Assembly (NCBI RefSeq): GCF_032854445.1
Contig: NC_088300.1
Location: 42,589,682-42,653,681, forward strand
DNA from: Liolophura sinensis
Lineage: Eukaryota > Mollusca > Polyplacophora > Chitonida > Chitonidae
Length of the DNA stretch: 64,000 nt
Direction: 5' to 3'
Part shown: positions 50,401 to 62,144 of the stretch, piece by piece
Position numbering within the stretch: the stretch's first letter is position 1
Layout of the letters: each line of letters begins with the position of its first letter
Notes under the pieces: generated by a model
The model's input: only the letters and a program-made list of their open reading frames with translations
The model's database searches: none
Told to the model about the DNA's origin: nothing
Program-made: the position numbers and the translations under genes

Positions 50401-53400
50401 AAGTTTTAGAGGCAGGCTTGATCTGATTGTTTGAGTCTGCTTCCCAACTTGCCTTCCTGTCTTGAACACATTCAGCAGGGCCTTATTCCTCAGTAGATGG
50501 TTTGCAATGGGGGCCATCTTTGAGATGAGTTTGTGTATATTGCCTGTTGTATGCCTTTACCAGCCAAGGGCCTCTGCCCAGCATATGACACTCCTAACGA
50601 TAGACACCCAATGGGCAATACACAAACTTACCTCAGAGATGGCTGACATTGCAAACCATGTATAAACTTTGCGATTCTATTGCCTTGCATAGCTATTTTA
50701 TTTCTCTATTTATATTTATGTTCTCCTCTTTCTCATTAAATTCACTGAATTTGCAAATGTGTCAGCATTCTGTGGGAGAAGAGGTCATCTTATGTTTTTG
50801 TTTACTGCTTGTTTCAGCTCCATATCCTGGTGGTGGCCCTCCCCCTCCTCAGCCGGTGCCTCCTCCTGGCATGAGGCCCCCACCCCCAGGTAAACCGCAC
50901 CATACATGTACCCTTGCCCTCAGGCTTTAGATGTCGTGTTGAGCACATTAATTATGGTGACAGTGCATAACTGAAATAGTTAACTGATGGGATGGGATGG
51001 TTTGTTTTCAGGTTTAGTAACACAGGAGATTTAGGAATTTGATGTTAATATGGCCATTAATGTGTGCATTTTGTGGTTGCTGTGAGTTCAAACCCAGCTC
51101 ATGCTGGCTTCCTCTCAGGCTGTAAGTAATGAAGGTCTGTCAGTAATGGGGATGGTCGTGGGTTTCCCCTGGGCTCTGCCCAGTTTCTTCCCACCATGAT
51201 GCTGGCCGCCATCGTTTAAGTGAAATATTCTTTAGTACGGCATAAAACACCAATCAGATAAATAAATAAATATCTGCATGCACTGAGATCAAATCAGTTT
51301 TTTAGCTTTTGCTGTTTTGACTGCAATTTAGAAGTCTTAAGGTTTGTCAAGTATTTTGTGAATGTCTTTAGTTTACTCCACCCATAAACCTCTAAGTGAA
51401 GAATTCTGCAGTACAGCGTTAAACACCAATCAAATAGATTACTTTCAGAATTGACTGCATTTCGTTAAATACTTTGGGCCTTAAGTCAGTGGTCTGGTTT
51501 ATGTCATATGTTCATTTCAGAACTTCAGTACTTACTGATAATATAATTGTACTGATTCAAAGCATTTTTTCTTTGTTACGAGCCATTTTCATATCATTTG
51601 TCTTACCTGTGCCCTATGTATTGACAGGTGTTCCTGGGCAGCACCCTTCCCATCATCAACCCACGATGAGTCAACCATCCCATCTGCCCCCTCCAGGGCA
51701 CGCTCCTGTCCCGGCTCCTCATGTTAACCCAGCCTTCTTCCCACAGCCCCATGGTCAGCCACCACCCAGCTCTCCGGTGAGTTTACCAGATGCTTATAGT
51801 TAATGACAAAAGTTTATCCCCCCATAAACGCAGTGTTTTGAAACAATTATTGTATTCAGAAATTTGCTCCTATTGTGTGTGAAAGATAACTTAGAGAAAG
51901 TCAAGTCTAAAAATAGGTGGCTGACACTCCTGTGGAGAAAGTGGTAAGATCAATATTGCAAGTGGTTTAAAATATATTACCAAAGTAACCTTGGTCTAAT
52001 ATTATAACTTAGAGAAAGTCAAGTCTAAAAATAGGTGGCTGACACTCCTGTGGAGAAAGGGGTAAGATCAATATTGCAAGTGGTTTAAAATATATTACCA
52101 AAGTAACCTTGGTCTAATATTATAACTTAGAGAAAGTCAAGTCTAAAAATAGGTGGCTGACACTCCTGTGGAGAAAGTGGTAAGATCAATATTGCAAGTG
52201 GTTTAAAATATATTACCAAAGTAACCTTGGTCTAATATTATAGAATATAAACAATATGGACCTCATTAATTTGTTGCCAGGAACGTTTTCAAAAATCTGT
52301 TTACACCATTTTTCAGGCTAGTGGACTATGGAATATTATTTGTCCTTCCTGTTTTCAGCACATTTACAGATTTAGAACCATTTTCTGTGTTAGGAATGAA
52401 TCTTAAGCCTGTGAAAAGAGTTGAAATAAAGATAGATGGCAAGTAGAACTCCCTAAGAATCCCTTTTCAGATTATGTGTTAGTGGGTACTCATTCAGAGC
52501 TGATTGTCTGTCTGGGAAGGTCTCTCAAGCAACCTGGAGATGGTTGTGGGTTTCCCTGGGGCTCTGCCCAGTTTCCTCCCACCATAATGATGACCGCAGT
52601 CCTATAAGTGAAATATTCTTGAGTACGGTGTAAAACACCAATCAAATAAATAAATTCATAAATTTAGACCTGATTTATGAGAGGATCAGTATTTAAACTT
52701 GTACAGCATTGAAGAAGGCGCATGAAATTTTCCCTTCAACACAGATGATGCACATGGCTTCCCAGCCACCACACTCGCAGTCTAGTGACCCGTATGGTCG
52801 ACCACCCCCGACAACGGGCTACCCCAATGAGCCTTACATGAGGCCGCCCCCAGAGCGATATGAGCCCAAACGGTAAGTTACCACCATCTTAATAATCATC
52901 AGGTGCTTAGTCAGGTGGTCCACGTACGTCAAAATGTTGGTATTGGCCAGACTCTTCTAAAAGCCTCCATCAAGTGTGATACAGCAGTATGTATCTTATA
53001 CAGTAATCTTATAGTATTTTATACAGTAAGATAAGTGGAGGTGTTTCGGGATAAAAAAAGTAGAATGCACAAAACCTAGCAAATTCCATCCAGGTTTAAT
53101 GCGACCCATGCCATCTGCATGAAAGAAATCTATGTTAGGTCCGCAAATTGATTTTCTTGTTATAATTTGCTGAGATACTCCTTTTTAAAATGACTATAGT
53201 TTTTGTGCAGTAAGAAAATTGTTGATTCAGATTTGAAGTCCCAACATCACCAACATTCCATGTTCACATGATGCTGTGGTAGAAAAATTGCTGGTGGTTC
53301 TTTTTCAGTCATTCTGAGCCACCACCCCCAGCTCTTTCAGAACAGGAGTTTGATGAAATCTTCCAAAGAAACAAGACTGTGTCCAGCAGTGCTATCTCTC

Positions 53401-54576
53401 GGGCTGTGCAAGATGCCAGTGCAGGTAATCCAATCACAATCAGGTCTTCTTGTCCATCGGGCACAACCCAAGCCTATTAAAACTGGGTCGGTAGCCAATT
53501 TGTTTTATTTTTTTTTTTAAATCAGGCTGATAAAGAAGATAGGGATTTCAAAAAATTAACATAAAGAGAAAAAAAAATTCTACTATAATCCCATGAGTAG
53601 GGCTTTTTGTAGAGGGTTGGTCAGACATATTTTAAAGGATGGCCTTATTTGTTCACTGTCCTTGAATCCTTGAACAATCCTTGAACTTCATATAGGGGTA
53701 TGTTCAGAGCATATACATGTACCTGGATAGTTAAGTATGGTTGAGCTAACGAAGGATTTTTTTTTTAGTGAATAAAACATGGATTTAAAGATTATATAAA
53801 AATCTTTATAAAGATAGAAGAAAAACACCACTGACTGTGTACTTACAGCCAGTGAGACTTATAATTCCTTGAAGGCTAGCATTTATACTCAGGCATGTGA
53901 AGGGTTGTCAGGCTGAGTGATTATAATTTTAATCAACTGTTTGCCGTGTTTAATTACAGGAGAGTTTGCCAGTGCCATTGAGACTTTAGTCACCGCTATA
54001 TCACTTATAAAACAGTCCAAGATTTCTTCTGATGACAGATGTAAAATCTTGATTAGCTCCCTTCAGGATACTCTTCATGGAATAGAGGAGAAATCGTATG
54101 GCTCAAAGTAAGTTGTATTACAAGATCTTTTTTTCACGTCCCTTTCAAATAGGACATTTTTAAACAATGTTTTTGATATACTATTTTTCACTTTTAAGTC
54201 TGTACATATCATTTGAATGTTATATATTTCAACAATATTGAGTGTCTAGAACCAGGTTCCTTTAAAATATGTGAATGATAAAAAAATCCTGATGGTTTGT
54301 GTTGTACAGTCTCCTCAGGATTCTGTGACGCTATTGTAATGAATAAGCCCTATAACTGCACTTAACAGGAGTTCAAGCAGCTCGAGGGAACGCAGATCCA
54401 GGTCTCGCGATCGCGACAGGGACCGTGAACGAGAGAAGAGAAGCCGAAGTCATCGGTCCAGAAGCCGAGATCGAGAGTACCGAGAGAGGAGCCGAGACCG
54501 CGAACGTTACCACGACTCTGATCGTCATCGAGACAGGGATAGGGAGAGAGAATACTCCTCCTCCAGACGTCACTAG
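38471..54576 (+). CDS. CPSF6: Cleavage factor Im 68-kDa subunit (CPSF6), 15 coding exons
   Basis: Exons: 38471-38527, 40533-40613, 41035-41142, 43817-43920, 44737-44912, 45444-45659, 45797-45900, 46966-47077, 47512-47553, 50818-50889, 51628-51776, 52745-52872, 53309-53424, 53960-54107, 54369-54576. All have GT-AG borders and matching phases; the sum is 1,821 nt, 606 residues plus stop (human CPSF6 is 551 or 588). The protein is the RNA-binding subunit of nuclear cleavage factor Im, which pairs with CFIm25 (NUDT21) at UGUA sites and sets poly(A) site choice. Residues 1-70 are acidic ('[10 protein letters not shown]'); an RRM follows at about 72-150; then a proline-rich region at 176-450 with the family motif '[12 protein letters not shown]'; then a conserved helix '[18 protein letters not shown]'; and an Arg/Ser/Asp/Glu tail from 538. 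The start ATG has a good context (caacATGG) and matches the family N-terminus. CPSF7 is the alternative paralogue; the N-terminus favours CPSF6. Confidence 0.95.
39726..40035 (+). repeat. SINE-B, 5'-shortened copy
   Basis: It is near-identical to the reverse complement of 35274-35600 over 'gatccaggatcaatccttga', 'gtatcagtataatggct' and the tail 'gagtacgacgttaaacccca'. The tRNA-like head is cut and the short inverted block is absent. It lies in CPSF6 intron 1. The 67-codon frame inside it is also present in the other copy but is only the SINE body. Confidence 0.85.
41035..44912 (+). CDS. CPSF6: CPSF6 RRM exons (exons 3-5)
   Basis: Exon 3 ends with RNP2 ('[12 protein letters not shown]'), where vertebrates have an aliphatic or aromatic version of the same strand. 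Exon 4 covers helix 1 and runs to 'NGQSKG'. Exon 5 opens with the rest of RNP1 ('YAVVTVGS') and carries the conserved '[19 protein letters not shown]' extension that contacts the CFIm25 dimer in known structures. The introns around exon 4 are large (2.7 and 0.8 kb). Confidence 0.93.
42655..43290 (-). repeat. Dispersed repeat R1, copy 2 (longer form, reversed)
   Basis: The reverse complement aligns with about 49025-49830: 'cattacaaatg' with 'agcaaatccat', 'gtgaggaca' and 'ccattggctgtgtcttt' all have counterparts in the same order. It lies in CPSF6 intron 3, antisense to the gene. Confidence 0.7.
44053..44600 (+). repeat. tRNA-derived SINE with SINE-B-type tail
   Basis: The head 'ggtggcctaatagttacagt' and 'gggagacccaggaccaaacc' resemble A- and B-box regions of a different tRNA from that in SINE-B. 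The end reads 'gtcgtcatatgactgaagaa' then 'gtacgacgttaaaccctaag', the same tail as SINE-B. It sits in CPSF6 intron 4, sense to the gene. Confidence 0.65.
45028..45215 (+). repeat. SINE-A, 5'-truncated, with target duplication
   Basis: The body begins 'ggcttcctctccgtacgtgg' and ends 'cggcgtaaaacaccaatcaa' plus an (AAAT)n tail. 'aagatttgtt' flanks both sides (near 45030 and 45207). It lies in CPSF6 intron 5. Confidence 0.85.
45235..45400 (+). repeat. Dispersed repeat R3, copy 2
   Basis: It is collinear with 33945-34110: 'gtcataaaatattacttttt' versus 'gttataaaatactatttttg', then 'agtagaatatcatc'. It ends shortly before CPSF6 exon 6. Confidence 0.55.
45444..52872 (+). CDS. CPSF6: CPSF6 proline-rich region (exons 6-12)
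   Basis: Seven exons encode about 275 residues dominated by Pro, Gly and short PPPPG runs. Exon 9 (47512-47553) is only 42 nt and encodes 14 residues with '[11 protein letters not shown]'. Exon 11 carries the conserved 'VNPAFF'. Phases vary (1, 1, 0, 1, 1, 1, 0), so exon 9 and exon 10 (42 and 72 nt, both phase 1 to phase 1) could each be skipped without a frameshift. Confidence 0.9.
49025..49830 (+). repeat. Dispersed repeat R1, copy 3 (longest form)
   Basis: The 3' half matches 240-600 and the whole matches 42655-43290 in reverse. No coding capacity is evident. It sits in the 3.3-kb CPSF6 intron 9 and is followed by a (CCAG)n run at 49872-49900. Confidence 0.7.
51070..51272 (+). repeat. SINE-A, 5'-truncated
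   Basis: Blocks 'gtgagttcaaacccagctca', 'gatggtcgtgggtttcccct', 'catgatgctggccgccatcg' and 'cggcataaaacaccaatcag' are in family order. A further tail-only remnant lies at about 51380-51440 ('cagcgttaaacaccaatcaa'). Confidence 0.85.
51886..52239. repeat. 118-bp tandem repeat, 3 near-identical copies
   Basis: 'ataacttagagaaagtcaag' begins units at 51886, 52004 and 52122. The copies differ at about one base (gtggtaag versus ggggtaag). It lies in CPSF6 intron 11. Confidence 0.95.
52500..52655 (+). repeat. SINE-A, 5'-truncated
   Basis: It starts near 'gggaaggtctctcaagcaac' and ends 'cggtgtaaaacaccaatcaa' plus (AAAT)n. Three SINE-A remnants thus lie within 1.6 kb in CPSF6 introns 10 and 11. Confidence 0.85.
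53309..54576 (+). CDS. CPSF6: CPSF6 C-terminal helix and RS-like tail (exons 13-15)
   Basis: Exon 13 has '[20 protein letters not shown]', and exon 14 the conserved '[20 protein letters not shown]'. Exon 15 encodes about 68 residues rich in RS, RD and RE dipeptides ending '..YSSSRRH' at the TAG (54574-54576). In the family this tail binds transportin-3 for nuclear import and SR-type factors for activation. Confidence 0.94.
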
Positions 54577-55214
54577 CAGAGCGCTGAGCAATGTCAGGTG
54601 AGTTTGGGAAGGTATGTCTCTAGGTTTAATGAGAACTGGCTAAAAGATTTAAACTACATGTATTTTTACACCACAACCTAATCAGTCTGGTTTTTAATGG
54701 ACTCAACCCTGAGATGAGTTGTTACACCTAGTTACACGAAGCTGTGTAATAACACAAGGTAATGTTTGCTCCAAAACGTCATTAAACACAAATCTTTAAC
54801 AAAAGCCAGATCAGAGTATCAAAGATGTAGGGCCTCCTGTTCTCTTTCCCTTTTTCTGCAGAGTCTGCAGCAAGGGTAAAATAGGGTAATTTAATAAGGG
54901 CATCATTGTGAGGAAATTATTTTCCAATTTGAAATATAGGTTGGGTGGATTCTATTGGTCTTGGTGGCAAACAAATACCATGTCTTAATAAATTTCTCAA
55001 ACTGCTTGTATTTCTTGTCTGACCTGTGTTAATTTTGCCAGCTGATTTGGATGGTGTTTGGAGTAGCGACTTCAGTCTGAGACTCTTGACCAGCTTTAAT
55101 GTGTGGCAATGGAGAAAAAAAAGAGAACAGTATGAGAAACTCTCTTCAAGGAATGATGTCTCCATTTGTACATTTTTTTTCTTTCCTGGGTTTGGGGCTT
55201 GTGTGTGTGTGTGT

Positions 55215-55280
<66 letters not shown>

Positions 55281-56060
55281 TCTTGCAGAGGTAATTTTAG
55301 AACACACATTCATGTGTAACATAGAAACAGAAAATATGTGTGTGGATATATATATATATATATATATATATATCCACACATATTTTCAGAAACAGAAAAT
55401 ATGTGTGTGGATATATATATATATATATATATCCACACATATTTTCTGTTTCTATGTTACACATGAATGTGTGTTCTAAAATTACCTCTGCAAGAGTAAA
55501 TACTGCATGCACACTAGTGCTGAAACTTGATGACATCTGAGATAGCAGTTAATAGCTAAAGATTTTTATGCAGTGTTAAATATTTTAAAGCATTAGTTTT
55601 TTTCTTTCTGGTTCCTATTTTTTAGGGTACAGAAAATAAATCTCTCATTAAGAAGCCAAAAATCATCCTCTTTTCAGACATTCTGCATTTTATGTGTGGA
55701 TAAACATTTTTTGCACTTTGGTGGTTCAAGTATTGTTTTTATAACAATCCCTTGAAACTAAATCAGAAATCACGTACATTTTGAGAAAGTTTGTTTGTTT
55801 TTCATTTTGTTTTAAATTTTTTATCAGAAAGAGTATTCGTAATCCACATTTCCACCTTTTTGTTTGTTAACTGTGCATTTCTGTTCTCACACAACCTTGT
55901 CTTATGCATTTCCCTTTTTTGTTTATCTCATGTATGAATAAGTTATTTGTAATAACTGGGTGTATAAGTTGGATGTGAAAGTCTGTATACATGGTCGGAT
56001 TTTTTTTCTACAAGTTACTTTCTCAACATTAAAACAAATACAGCAATGTTTCAAGTTGTA
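54577..56060 (+). other. CPSF6: Likely CPSF6 3' UTR with an intron and poly(A) signal
   Basis: After the stop the exon can end at 54597 ('atgtcag' then gtgagt). A strong acceptor lies at 55625 (a long pyrimidine run, 'cctattttttag'). ATTAAA at about 56028-56033 is followed by a T/GT-rich stretch, which suits a cleavage site near 56050. The putative 3'-UTR intron holds a long (TA)n tract and a foldback repeat. Confidence 0.5.
55217..55499. repeat. (TA)n tract and long foldback repeat
   Basis: A (TA)n run covers about 55218-55279. From 55279 an arm of about 70 bp begins 'tactcttgcagaggtaattt', and its exact reverse complement ends at 55499. The centre holds two shorter inverted blocks ('gaaaatatgtgtgtggatat' and its complement) separated by (TA)n. 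The whole could fold into one long hairpin. It lies in the putative 3'-UTR intron. Confidence 0.9.
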
Positions 56061-56107
56061 TGGGATTTTTTTTGTTAATATTGAAGAAAAGCATTAAGGC
56101 AAAGGCA

Positions 56108-56191
56108 ATGATCATTGCCAGGATGTAATGATCATTGCCAGGATGTAATGATCATTGCCAGGATGTAATGATTAGTGCCAGGATGTAATGA
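56108..56191. repeat. 20-bp tandem repeat, 4 copies
   Basis: 'atgatcattgccaggatgta' starts at 56108, 56128, 56148 and 56168; the last unit has 'attagtg'. It lies just beyond the likely CPSF6 cleavage site. Confidence 0.92.
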
Positions 56192-56664
56192 GCAGAAGAA
56201 AACGGGAACAAAGTAAATGTTCTGCTGTTACAGTAAATCTTAAACTTTCAAGTGATTTGTAGGATCTATTTTTTTATGAAGCTGCATCTCTTTGTACACA
56301 TTTGACTTAATTTCTATGTGAGTTTTATTTTTGATACTAGCCACTTGTCTCACGAATTGTGATCTATGAATTACGCGTGTTGTCATTTGTTTTTCCGTGT
56401 GTTTGTGGGTATCAAATTGTGTATTCTTTCATGCTTTTCAGTCAAGTCGGGCATGATAATTCAGTGGTCGAGTGAATTGTACCAAAGTATCGGTTCACTT
56501 TATTACTCAGTCCAGTTTTAGCATATTGCAAACCAATTATAACATTGCGATCCAGTTATAAAATGCGACATGGTCAGCAATAGTCTTACTCCAGACCTCT
56601 GATGTGTGCTACCTTATGTTTATGAATGCTTAGTTGATGTGTCTGGGCAATGCTAGTTGTATAT

Positions 56665-57055
56665 CTATTTTAAGAGCCATTGACCAAATTGTATTGTGAT
56701 TATTGCAGAGATTATGTCTAATATTGCCATTGTCTGTTTCAGATGATATAATATATGATATTGCCATATTGTCTCAGTAGACATGGTCTCTGGTATAACT
56801 GTATTGTCAGTCTTTTAAGCATGTATATGATATTGCCATATTGTGTGTCTCAGCACAGATGGACTCTGATATTGACATATTGTCTGTCAAGAGATGACCT
56901 CTGATATCGAAGGATTTTTCAGCTGAGATGACTTCATATTTCCATATTGTTTCCATAGAAATGTTCTCTAATGTAGCTATATTGTCAGTCTCAGCAGAGC
57001 TGGCATCTAACATTGCCATATTGTCTTGTCTGAACAGAGATGGTCTGTATTATTG
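56665..57055. repeat. Degenerate ~40-bp repeat
   Basis: Variants of 'gatattgccatattgtctg' and 'cagcagagatggtctct' alternate about nine times, with many substitutions. No coding frame is supported. Confidence 0.6.
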
Positions 57056-57059
57056 CATA

Positions 57060-60000
57060 AAAGTTTAGTGAGAAATATTTTGCCGGAAAGATAATTCTCC
57101 CCAAAAGTATGCCATTTATTGATGATGGTTTGGGACGGCTAAAATTTCCTTTAACTTGATACAGCTAAATATGATAATTAATGTTGAATGACCGTGATAG
57201 TTGTCTATGACAGACCACAGCTGTTCATAGATCTGATGGCAGGGTATTTTTAATTGGGCCTGTTACACTCGTAGACTTACTCTGCATGGATAACCTTTGT
57301 GTAAAGGGAGACCACTCTGTCAGACAAACAGTAGGTCCTGTACTGTATATCATGTGTGAAGATCTGAACTTTTCTATTGTAGGAGTAAAGCTTGTACCTG
57401 TAAGTGAGCCTTCCCCTATGACAACATCAGTGTATTTTAATGGACTCTGTAAGCTGCCTTCTTGGCAAGGTAAACTGCCCTCATGGCAGTGTCTAATTTT
57501 TGTGTCTTAAGTGTTACAAGACATTGGTTCGACATACATATATATATATCAAGTTCTCATTGCAAAATTCAAAAAATTCACAAGCGGAATTTACAACTGG
57601 AAAAGGACAGAAAGGAGAAAGGACTTTGGAAGGGGGAAAAGGAGAGAAAAGGATTACAGATAGGATTTCAAGGCGGTCACAGATCACCTAGAGACGTTAG
57701 TTCCGTGTTGTCGCGTTGTTATTCATGTTCAGAGTCTCCAGCGGGAGAAGTCGCCATAGCTTGTTTTAAATCCTCAAATAAAATTTGTCTGATGTATTTG
57801 TCTCTACTGTGTTAATTTTGAAAATTGCCACGAGTTCATCCTGCTTGTCGCTTGTCTGGTTTTCACATGTATGTGTGTTTGTCTGTGTTTAGGTAAGGGT
57901 GTCATTCATATATGTATGTTCAATGTTCTTTTCACTGTTGCTTTCCTGTGCTTGGTGATGCCAGCCCTGTAGTTATGCAAAACTTTCACCAGATAAATCT
58001 GTCATTCATTAATACTAAAGCGCTGATGCCTCTAACCCAACAGTTCTAAAGTTATGTCGTGCACAGATATACATAAAGGGATAGGATAAGGCTTGAGGAT
58101 TTACATGTCAAATAAATACCTCTAGTGAAAATTAGCAAGCTTGTGTGAAGGCTGAAAATACTGGCATTATGTAATGAAGTTGTTATAATGTGCACACTAA
58201 ATGACCTAAAATTTCATCTCTAAGTTGATCATTTTTCCTGACCATGAGTTCTAATGATTTTAAAACGGCTTTGTGTGAAAGGTAGGATAATATCCTGCTG
58301 GAAAATTGTAGTTTCTCTGCCAAAAAACATTATTTTATGACTTTTTAGTACTCGCATTTTAAGGTTGAAAATTTAGGTCATTTACTGTAATTTATGTTTA
58401 AGCTCACTTATCATAGTCTCAAAGGGTGGCTACTGGTCGACATTAAAACTGAAATATAGAAGGCTTGTATTATGAATTTTCTGCCTTTTCACACATGGAA
58501 GGATGAGATTGTGAAAACATTGTCAGGACGACCATAATGTGATTTAAGAGTAAAACTTCAGCGACAAAAAAAGTGACACCATTTTTTGACTTGTGTGAAA
58601 AGTCAAAAAAAAAAAAGAAAAAGACAACTAATTGTGCAAGATGCTTATCATAGTTTTGATACATGGCTGTGGTTCTTCAACTGTTACACAAGGTTGGGAT
58701 TTCTATATTTTTTGACAGTTTATAAGTTTTTGGTTGTGATAATTTGTGTAGTAAAGTTTTATAGTTAAATTGTCATTCACCAGTTTACCTCCTCCTGGCA
58801 GTTTTAGCTGTTGAAGAATTACAGTTGTCATAGTTTTTTTTTTCACAGCTTCCATAGTTTACTTACAGCGTCAAGGTGTAAGTCTGTCTTTGCATATGTA
58901 TTGTGTTTATATATATATGGGGATTTATTTGTAGAGAAGTTGGAAAGTACAGTGGTGTTCAATTCATCAGATAGCTGACATCTTTGTATTCTCCCTTGTC
59001 CAGACTTGTTAATTGCACACATTAAGCTGTTATTAAGCTGTTATAACAGCTTAGTTTCTTAAGCATCAGACCTGATTGATAATCAACAATAGTCTGAATG
59101 AGGTTGATGTGAAGATATGTTACTATTAACGTTAGCTTCCCCTTCATGCTATCCAGTCACGTTTTCTTCCATTACACTGTACTTTTGGTGTGTTAAAAAG
59201 GATGCCCTGTGATTTTCACCTTCACTAAAATATCAGTATTACATATATTTAACAGATAAATAATAATTTCATGGTTTGACATAGAACTCCATTTCATTTG
59301 GTAACATTTTATTGAGGTGTAACATTGAATCTTGTTTACAAACCATGTAGAGGAAAATTTTTAGTACCCTTTTATGTTTTACCTCCTCTTAATCATCTCA
59401 GTCTTTTCTTGTTACATCAGCAGTTACACATTGGTTTCATTCCATGTTATTTTTCACCTTTTTTTCCTTCAGTATTGTTGGATTTAACTGAAATGGCAGT
59501 GACGTACATGCACTTGTTTTAAATTGCTCAAATATATTCAATTTTTACATGTTTATGTATTTATAAAGTACATGTATTTTGAAATTAATGAAATGGTGCT
59601 AATTAGTATTTAATAGGATCTGATTTTATGCTTAACTGCGTTTAAAGACGTCATTTATTTATAGAAATATTCTTTTAGGTAGATATCAATTTTTAACGTT
59701 AAAACTGATGGCAAGGCAAGGAGTGTTTTTCCAGAAAGCTGTATTTTCAAACACCCTCCTGGAAAAGAAATCGAATCCCTCAAATGTTCATCTTCTGGAG
59801 GTAAAATTCACGTTTTTTCATTATATTTTGACGCAGTTTCAGTAGTTAAAAGATATATTTATTTATTTACTTTATTATTTTTAATCAACATTTTCCCTAC
59901 ACTGTCGTATTTAAAAAATTCTATAGGACGATTTTTGAGAGTATGTGTCATTAACCCGTTAATGACATAAAATAGAGGTTACATAAAACGACCAAATACA

Positions 60001-62140
60001 AAGGACCTGCGGATGTTTATTGTAGGTTTCAAACTCAAAAAGATTTTCTTCCGTCCAGTTATATTGTTAAAGTCTCTGTAATGTTATGTCCTTTGCACAT
60101 TTGCATTGAGACTGTCCGGTTGAATCGTATAGAAAAGATATAAAAACATACAACACAGTATGTATTAATGTGTAAATGTACATACAGTTGTAATGCTTGG
60201 AAAGTTGTGTGGTGTGCGTATAAAGGCCATAATTGTGTTTTTGTTAATGTTTTTCAACAGTTGCCTTAAAAATTGCACCATTTTGTTTTTTTTTTAGTCC
60301 GATTTTGAGTGTTAACTAGTCACTGTCGCTCGTGTTAAAAAATTTAGCAAAGTCATTAGGGTTAGCTCTGTCAGAATCTGCAAATGTATTATTTCATCCT
60401 TCAAAGGTTTGGTATAAACAGACGTATTGTTTCGTCAATACAGTCTAGCTAGGCATTAGATGGTGTTGAGAAAGGCACTTCAAGATTTTCCTCTTAACCT
60501 AAAGAGGATAGGTGTCGTGATCAATGGGGTACACAATTTACATCTACAAGTGAAAGCAAGTCCTATATAGCATAGGATAAAGGTATTAGTACGTTGGTAT
60601 GAAGGGTCTTTCTTACAGTATATGCGTATCATGTAAAACAAACGTAATTTTTATTCCTTTCTTACCTAACTTAATTTCTACATCAGGTATATGGCACAAG
60701 CTTGTGTACGAACGTAAGAAAAATCTTCCACTTTAGTGCTACATTGGTATGACTTTACGGTTTGGGATAGGTCAGGAGCGTTTATCAGCTGCTTGAGTTC
60801 AGTTAGTTGTGGTCAATCGGTGCAGTCGTGTGGTACGAGCACCGTACGAACCCCCTAGCCGTTCCTTGTTTTTTGCTTGTGTGTCACCGCCATCGACCAA
60901 ACCAACAATTCGTATTAGATTATCGATAAAAAGCAGGGGTAGAGACTATTGTTATTGGCTTTGATTCTATGACTAAGGATTCGTCATCTTGGCATTGGTT
61001 TCCCGATCTAACTTGATCACTTACATCAAGGCTTGAGGGCATAAATACCAGTCTTGTCTCCATGACGAACTCGAAGTCCAGATAAAATTCACTTTGGAAG
61101 TTCCAGATGGTCTACTTCTTACTAACGTCGTTGAAAATTCTTTGCGAATGGCAAATCAATTACTGTTTTTATCATCTTTCTCATTATCAGAGGTCAGGTT
61201 GACCTGCATGCCTTGTAGGAACGGCCCTGGCAGAGGGTTTCATGTTATTTGGTGCATATTATTCACTTTACATGTTTTTGTATTTATACGCACCTAGTGA
61301 ACCATAATCTCTATTATATAGAGGGGATATTATATATTACAGGCGATGGTGCTGATGCAATAGGTTATAAGCCTAGAGATACATGGTATATAAAAACTTC
61401 CATATAGAATTGAATATGATATCCTTCGGTCCATGGTATGTACATATATGTTTTTCCTCTTAATCACCTATATGTAAGACTTGTCACGATATTGCTGAAA
61501 GACTACCTTAGTGGCATAATGCCGCAGTCCTTCTTTATACAACTTAGAAAATTCTCTAGATATGGCTCCTTTATGACAGGTGCCTAAAGCCGTGTAGAAC
61601 GTAAGCTGTCACATGTTAATTGAGTGGTAACATCACTCGTAAACCCTATTATACGAGGTACTTTTTGAAGTAATTAATTTACACACCTCTCCACACATCG
61701 TGTTTGGTTCAAGTCAGCATCTTTTACAAATCTTCTTTAAAGCCATTAGTGTCCGTAATACACGATTGGTAATAACGCAATTTCAAGGTGAACAATGTCG
61801 ACGGAATTTGATGGAAACATTTTGTATTAAGTATACGTTTTAGCTGTAGGGACGTTATTGGTATTAATTGTATGTGGTTTCAGTTATGTGTGATATGGAA
61901 GGAGGCCATCAAATTATTTTGGTGGAGCGACTGCATCTTTACGGAAGTATTCCATATAACTCATAAGTGTTGCCGATATTCCAAATTGAGAGTCGTAGAA
62001 TTGCGAATTTTAATGCCTTGCTGCAAATTGCGTTGTAACCAGACGCCAAATGATCTGCTGTGCTACAGGATTACTTACTAGGTATAGCATGGATAAAGGT
62101 TAATTTGATACATTGTATGGTTACTAAGTCTGATCATTCA
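57060..62140. other. Non-coding stretch
   Basis: No exon, RNA gene or intact mobile element can be supported. AATAAA motifs occur (for example near 57776), but none is tied to a gene. A small palindrome lies at 59036-59060 ('aagctgttataacagctt'). From about 60.5 kb onward recognisable SINE pieces and long homopolymers become rare compared with the rest of the window. Confidence 0.5.
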
Positions 62141-62144
62141 GCGG

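Noticed and set aside
54373-54591. 72-codon minus-strand frame
   Set aside because: It is the antisense shadow of the CPSF6 Arg-rich exon 15.
55026-55540. Long Tyr-Ile repeat frames
   Set aside because: They are translations of (TA)n and of the foldback repeat.
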